64,000 nt of DNA, from contig JAJJXM010000002.1 in the NCBI GenBank assembly GCA_024516155.1, positions 1,657,478 to 1,721,477 of the forward strand. The letters are read 5' to 3'. The stretch comes from Pyronema omphalodes. Taxonomy: Eukaryota > Ascomycota > Pezizomycetes > Pezizales > Pyronemataceae. A program made the translations under genes and the position numbers. This document shows, in pieces, positions 59,850-64,000 of this stretch (the first letter of the stretch is position 1; every line of letters starts with the position of its first letter). A model generated the notes under the pieces. It searched no databases. It was not told where the DNA came from and saw only the letters and a program-made list of their open reading frames with translations.

Positions 59850-60788
59850 ATGGCTAGCCCAATAAACCCCGAGAACGACCAACACTCCGGCGGCTGGTAC
59901 CGCCAGGATGCCCCACCACCGACAACCACGTATCCCCCACACGATGCCCAACACTGGACCTTTTGTTACGACGACTACTGCGCCACACATCGACAATCGA
60001 AAGAAAACTACAACTATTTTCCAACCGCTGGGCGGGAAGGAACCAACGAATGCAACTGCGGACGGACGCACGATCCCGAGTTAGAGGCTGTGATCCGGAG
60101 GAAACATCTGGACGTTCGGAAGGCTTGTCGGGCCTGGCAGCGAGGAAAGAGGGTCTGCTACGACTGTGGGTTTCTGGTTAACATGGACGGCCATGAAGCC
60201 AGATGCGGCGCCACAGGGCCTGCCCGCTCCTCGACAGCTCCCGCTCCGACACCGAATGAACCGACCCCCGTCCCGGAGAAAGACCAGCAACACCCCAACG
60301 GGGAACAGCCACCAACAGCACCCGAGCTGGCCTCGGAAACCTCGAGCGAGACTTTGATGGAGAAGAGGTACGTCCCTGTCTACCTCATGTCTCCGAACAG
60401 GGACCCCGAACGACTCGCAATAAACCTCTCTTTCTACGGACCACCCACTGGAAAGGAAGAAGGGCCACCGCCGACCCACACCCCACCGCCATTCGAGGGG
60501 TCCTCGTTGCCAGAGCACTCCAGCACTGGTTTCGGAGGAGACTCTCCCCGCCGCCAACGACTATCCGGCAGATGCCGCCGCCAGAACCGCAATCGCCGTC
60601 GGCAGCGACAACCCCGACCTCGTCCCCATGGGGAACCCCAGACAAGCCTCGTCGGAGTCTCGGCCTGGAGGGGGGAGCTACTGTCACGAACCGCTAGGGA
60701 TATGCTTCTGGGAGGGATTGTTACCACAGCTGGGCTGTGGTTCGTGGGTGTGACGCTGGGGATGGCGTACGTCACAGTTAGGGTTTAA
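59850..60788 (+). CDS. Gypsy-P ORF3: Cys/His domain protein with LTR-encoded C-terminal membrane segment
   Basis: 312 aa from ATG 59850 in a good context (AAACCATGG), five nt after the pol stop. N-terminal 50 residues Pro/Tyr/His-rich. Cys/His domain near 67-120 (CNCGRTHDPELE, KACRAWQRGKRVCYDC, FLVNMDGHEARC). Pro/Glu-rich middle with YVPVYLMSPN and LAINLSFYG. Arg-rich stretch near 230-265. GVSAWRG. From residue 278 the 3' LTR encodes the end, with one hydrophobic segment (MLLGGIVTTAGLWFVGVTLG, then MAYVTV), stop at 60786-60788. Topology suggests a tail-anchored protein with the zinc domain in the cytosol. The domain spacing, GVSAWRG and the hydrophobic segment are conserved in Gypsy-A. Position after pol recalls env or ORF3 genes, but I recognise no family. 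Confidence 0.75.
   Translation: MASPINPENDQHSGGWYRQDAPPPTTTYPPHDAQHWTFCYDDYCATHRQSKENYNYFPTAGREGTNECNCGRTHDPELEAVIRRKHLDVRKACRAWQRGKRVCYDCGFLVNMDGHEARCGATGPARSSTAPAPTPNEPTPVPEKDQQHPNGEQPPTAPELASETSSETLMEKRYVPVYLMSPNRDPERLAINLSFYGPPTGKEEGPPPTHTPPPFEGSSLPEHSSTGFGGDSPRRQRLSGRCRRQNRNRRRQRQPRPRPHGEPQTSLVGVSAWRGELLSRTARDMLLGGIVTTAGLWFVGVTLGMAYVTVRV
60668..60681 (+). promoter_or_regulatory. Gypsy-P polypurine tract (within ORF3)
   Basis: GAGGGGGGAGCTAC directly before the 3' LTR. It is also coding sequence of ORF3 (WRGEL), so priming and coding constraints overlap. Confidence 0.8.
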
Positions 60789-61426
60789 GCGAAGAGGTGG
60801 AGCTAGGGCTAGGCGAGAGGAGTTAGGGTTAAGCGAGGACAAGGGGGTAAGTGCGGGGTGGAACGAGGAGGGTTTCCTCGAGGTTTGGATTATGTCTTGC
60901 TTATGTTTTGTATTGTGTTTCGCTTATGTTTTGTATTATGTTTTGTTTATGTTTTGTATTATGTTTTGGGTTCTGTTTGTATTGTGTTTTAGTTAGGTTT
61001 TGGGAGTCACAGTGGAGCGAAGGGTGTCTCATGATGGATGGAATATCTGCGGGTCAGATAAGTTGGGAAATCACATGAGCACAGGGACACAGGTATATAA
61101 GGGGACATTTGTATTTCATTAGTCTAGTACGCAATCAATTATCTATCTACACAATCTATCTACACACTGCAGTTCTATCATCTAAACCGTGACCGAAAAC
61201 CCAGCCCATCCCAACATACTTACCCCGCCCAAATACCTACCTATCCTCCCACCCAGATCCCCATCCGACGATCCTATCAGAGGCAACGCTGCAGGGACAT
61301 CCTGTGTACAAGGTAAGTACTGCCTGAGCCCGTGACTAACTCACCTAGAAGTCCAGAGCCGAACCCGATTGCATAGCAATCCGACGGTTGTATCGCCTGT
61401 CGACCGTGTGTAGCCGGATTCTGACA
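60682..61426 (+). repeat. 3' LTR of Gypsy-P
   Basis: 745 bp, one visible difference from the 5' LTR (C/G at the eighteenth to twentieth base region). The first 107 bp encode the ORF3 C-terminus. Target copy GCCGA follows. Confidence 0.96.
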
Positions 61427-61964
61427 GCCGACACTGGTCGGTCTTTCTCGCGGAGTGGAATTCGGTGATTCTTCGGGGTTGGAAGAGTACCATGACCTTT
61501 CTGCGCTTCAGATGTGCCAGCTCTTCGGGTGTTTTCACTGCGATTACCACACTCGATGCGCTCTTACCTGCACGTTTCTCCGGACTGGTCATGTAGCGGG
61601 GAGGTTGCATCAGGGTCACAGGGCTGTTGTTGCGTTCGATTTCTTCCTGGAGGAGGCGCATGCCCTCAGGGGTGTCTGGGTATAAGTCTGTGGGGATGCC
61701 GTGAACTGCGAGCTTGTACCAACGCTCGTTCAGGCGGGGTTCGGATAGGGAGGTGTGGACTGTCTGCGTGGCTGTCTGTATCGTAACTAAGTTCTCTATC
61801 AGCTCTGCCTCAGTTGTGTTGTCCGACATGGTTAGCATAAGGTTCCCGGTCGAGGTTTGTCTTATCGTAGCTACCCCCATGTGGGGTGGAGCCCGGGACT
61901 TAGCCAACGCGGTGTTGATGGCGATTCCTACGTTAACCCTGGTATTCACGTTGAGTTCAGAGGG
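61427..61964 (-). CDS. LINE-K ORF1, middle part (continues right of LINE-L)
   Basis: Open frame with VNVGIAINTALAKSRAPPHM, WYKLAVHGIPTDLYPDTPEG and RRITEFHSARKTDQCR, matching LINE-E ORF1 (YKLAVHGVPTEYYPD, RKVTEFFCARPIDQCHRC). Interrupted on the left by Gypsy-P and on the right by the LINE-L tail. The ORF1 N-terminus and the LINE-K 5' end are outside the window. Confidence 0.85.
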
Positions 61965-62804
61965 TTTATTTATTTATTTATTTTTTCATACACGCATCTA
62001 ACCGTAAGGTTATGGCGGAATCTACAAATTCAGTACAATGTTGAGAACCTGGGGGTGATGCCAGGTCCCCACTGGGTAAGCCCCAGAGCTGTCTATGTGG
62101 GTGGGAGTGTAGTCTCCCAAGTCTCGCCGTGCAGTTTTTCATCTCGCGTCGTCAGATCCAAGGAGCCCTGTTCGCTCGGAGGCCACCTCGCCGGGTCGAT
62201 CCCCCATTTCCTCCACCCTTCCCCTCCCATTTTTAACCATTTTCCCGCCTTTATTTCCTCCACAAAGCAAAAACAGAACAAAGGAAAAAGTAACTCCTCC
62301 GGGCCACCACCCCCGCGCCTCCCCTCTCTCCCCTCTCTCCGTCGGCGTCCTCAACTCCTCTGTTCTCCCCCTCACATCCCTCTCCGATGCTCCCTCCCGT
62401 CCGCGCCTCTGCTCCTTCTCTACCTCCACGCATCATCACCTCTCACTCGTCACCGTCTGCGATCTCCTTTCCCGCGCGCCTTACATCTTCGCCTCCCGGC
62501 CCATCTCACGTTCCCCTTCACCCCCCCCCCCCCCAAAGAAACAAAAGAAAACAGGAAAAGTAACCCCTCCTCGTCCCCCCGGTGCTCCTCCTGCCCCCTC
62601 TGCCTCGTTCCTCATCCCCTGTGTCTCCTCCCTCTCGCCTTCTGGTCCTCCCGTCCTCTTTCCTCTCCTTCCGACAGCGTCCCCGCTTCCACTTGACCCC
62701 CATTCGCCCTACTCGTCGTCTATATACATATATATTATTTTTATTTTTATTATTTTTATTATTTTTATTTTTATTTTTTTTTTTTTCTTGATTGTCCTTT
62801 TCCA
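61965..62804 (-). other. LINE-L 3' untranslated region
   Basis: Terminal repeats and hairpin, block shared with LINE-E and -F, a roughly 480-bp C/T-rich plus strand (62200-62690), then a TA- and T-rich simple-sequence stretch (62720-62790) before the ORF2 stop. No gene. Confidence 0.75.
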
Positions 62805-64000
62805 TTAGTTGTCGTGGGTTTCCGCGTGCTCGTCCATTAGGTCCAGCAGCGTCCCCCAGCCTGTCTTCAGTGTACGAGGGGTGTCCTCCTCTGCGGGGTG
62901 AGTACTCAACTTCGCGTGTGCCCATTTGGCGGTCGCCACCTTGGTGTCCGAGATCATGGTTGACAGAGCTTTTGTGCCGGCGGTCGTATACAAGATCGTT
63001 GGGAGGGTCACTTGGCGTTGTCGGGGGATGTGTAGTGTACGGCGTAGTTCAGTCCGCTGTGTGTTAAAGTTCGGGCATGAGAGGATTAGGTGCTTGGGGG
63101 TCCGTGGGGGATGTAGTGGGCAGTGACAGGAGCGGGAGGGGTATTTGGCGGTGGGGGGGTGTGCTAGGCAGTCCAAAAAATATCCATGGCCTGTGCGAAG
63201 TCCCAGTATGGCCGTCGATATCTTACGCGGGACGGTAGTGTATGCGTTGTCGAGTCTTTTGCGGTGGGGGGCGTCGTACGTCTTGGGTTTTGGTGATGAA
63301 GAGTACCAGTCCACCCAGTTGGTAACATACTGCTCTCGTACCTGGCGTCTAATTCAGGAGAGGGAAATTGGGGGTAGCGTGGTGGGGTTAAGAAAGGTAG
63401 CTGTTTATGCCAGGAGATCAGCTGTGTCGTTCCCGGGGATGTCTGTGTGGCCGGGGACCCAATGGAGAGTTACGAACATTCCGGAGCGGCGAAGAGCGGA
63501 CACTGTCGTGAGGATCGAGAGGGCCAGTCCTTGCCGGGACCGTAGGAGGAGCGGGGGGCGCGGAGGATGGCTGCTTGATTGTCTGTAAATATGTGTATTT
63601 TGCGGCCGGTGTGTCTGTTGAGGGTGATAGTTTTTTTACAGGTCGTAAGGCAGTCGTGTATTGCTCTAAGCTCAGCGTCAAATACTTCGGATGTATCGTT
63701 CATTGTGATGAGTTCTTCCACTCGGCGAGGTAGGCCGTCGGTGATGCAGTTTCCCGCTCCGGTTCTTGCGTTCAGTTGTGAACCGTCGGTGTATGCGATA
63801 ATGTTGCGGGGGTCTGCGCGGAGGGTCTGGAGCAATGTTGTGTGTGCTGTAGCCACCTCTGGCTTCGGGAGGGAGGTGATGTTGATCTTGAGGCGGGGGC
63901 GCTCCCATGGGGCGGGATTGGGTTGCGATGTGTTTTCGATGGTGTCGTCAGGTAGCACCCACTTTCTGACGGAGCGGAGCATGGTGACGAGACGGGAGGG
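62805..64000 (-). pseudogene. LINE-L ORF2 C-terminus (RNase H), frameshifted
   Basis: RNase H motifs YTDGSQLNARTGAG, FDAELRAIHDC and FTDNQAAI lie in the block 63470-63982. The downstream part (DWYSSSPKPKTYDAPHRKRL, then CHCPLHPPRTPKHLILSCP) is in another frame (62805-63314). The frame is lost between about 63315 and 63470 (after SYGPGKDW). Upstream of 63982 the reading departs from LINE-E. Inactive. Confidence 0.85.

Larger units (their letters stand above)
53659..61426 (+). mobile_element. Gypsy-P: complete, very young Ty3/Gypsy element with ORF3
   Basis: 7768 bp, 745-bp LTRs differing at one position by eye, target duplication GCCGA (53654-53658 and 61427-61431). A single long gag-pol frame, then ORF3 five nt downstream running into the 3' LTR. 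Same family as Gypsy-A. Inserted exactly in the first zinc knuckle of LINE-K ORF1. Confidence 0.96.
61965..64000 (-). mobile_element. LINE-L: 3' part of an E-family LINE
   Basis: TTTA-repeat tail (from about 61965), hairpin AACC-GTAA-GGTT (62000-62011), C/T-rich 3' UTR and C-terminal ORF2, nearly collinear with LINE-E 5595-7500. Extends beyond the right edge, so its 5' end and target duplication are unseen. Confidence 0.88.

Noticed and set aside
1..64000. tRNA, rRNA, CRISPR array, spliceosomal host gene or biosynthetic gene.
   Set aside because: Nothing seen; every stretch can be assigned to a Gypsy or LINE segment by homology within the window.

Overview
This 64-kb window is transposable-element DNA from end to end. 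I found no host gene, rRNA, tRNA or CRISPR array. Chromodomain-bearing Ty3/Gypsy elements together with two-ORF LINEs carrying APE endonuclease, RT and RNase H (Tad1/I-like) point to a repeat-rich filamentous fungus. That assignment is inference from element types, and phylum and species cannot be read from the sequence.

The layout is a Russian doll. I use private names: Gypsy-A, -D, -H, -J, -P and LINE-B, -C, -E, -F, -G, -K, -L, -M, -N. From the left: Gypsy-A (1-4018, 5' part outside the window) sits in LINE-B (to about 5024), which sits in LINE-C (to 5530), which sits in the LTR of a D-family Gypsy (D'). LINE-E (5595-12338) entered D' with a 13-bp target duplication. D' continues to 12840 and is broken by LINE-F, which holds the complete D-family element D1 (12995-21992, TSD CCAAG) and a second D-family LTR, D'' (22101 onward). 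D'' carries two head-to-tail LINEs at one site: LINE-G (an ORF1-only element, itself split by complete Gypsy-H, 23005-32504, TSD GTGGG) and LINE-M (33525-39039, both ORFs open). D'' resumes at 39040 and is broken at 40187 by LINE-K. LINE-K is split by Gypsy-J (41869-48278, TSD GTACC), LINE-N (49173-51164, 14-bp TSD), Gypsy-P (53659-61426, TSD GCCGA) and LINE-L (61965 to the right edge).

By eye, LTR pairs differ at about 1/745 (P), 4/1604 (H), 4/530 (J) and 9/1410 (D1) positions, so all four complete LTR elements are young. Removing the insertions in silico leaves the visible LINE-K reading frames and LINE-G ORF1 open.

The observations most worth following are: (1) an M-type LINE lineage that inserts at one site inside D-family LTRs; (2) an extra ORF (ORF3) in Gypsy-P and -A with a conserved Cys/His domain and a C-terminal membrane segment encoded by the LTR; (3) -1 frameshift signals at gag/pol overlaps, with a textbook slippery site and stem in Gypsy-P; (4) Tf1-like self-priming signatures in P/A and J; (5) two ORF1-only LINE derivatives.
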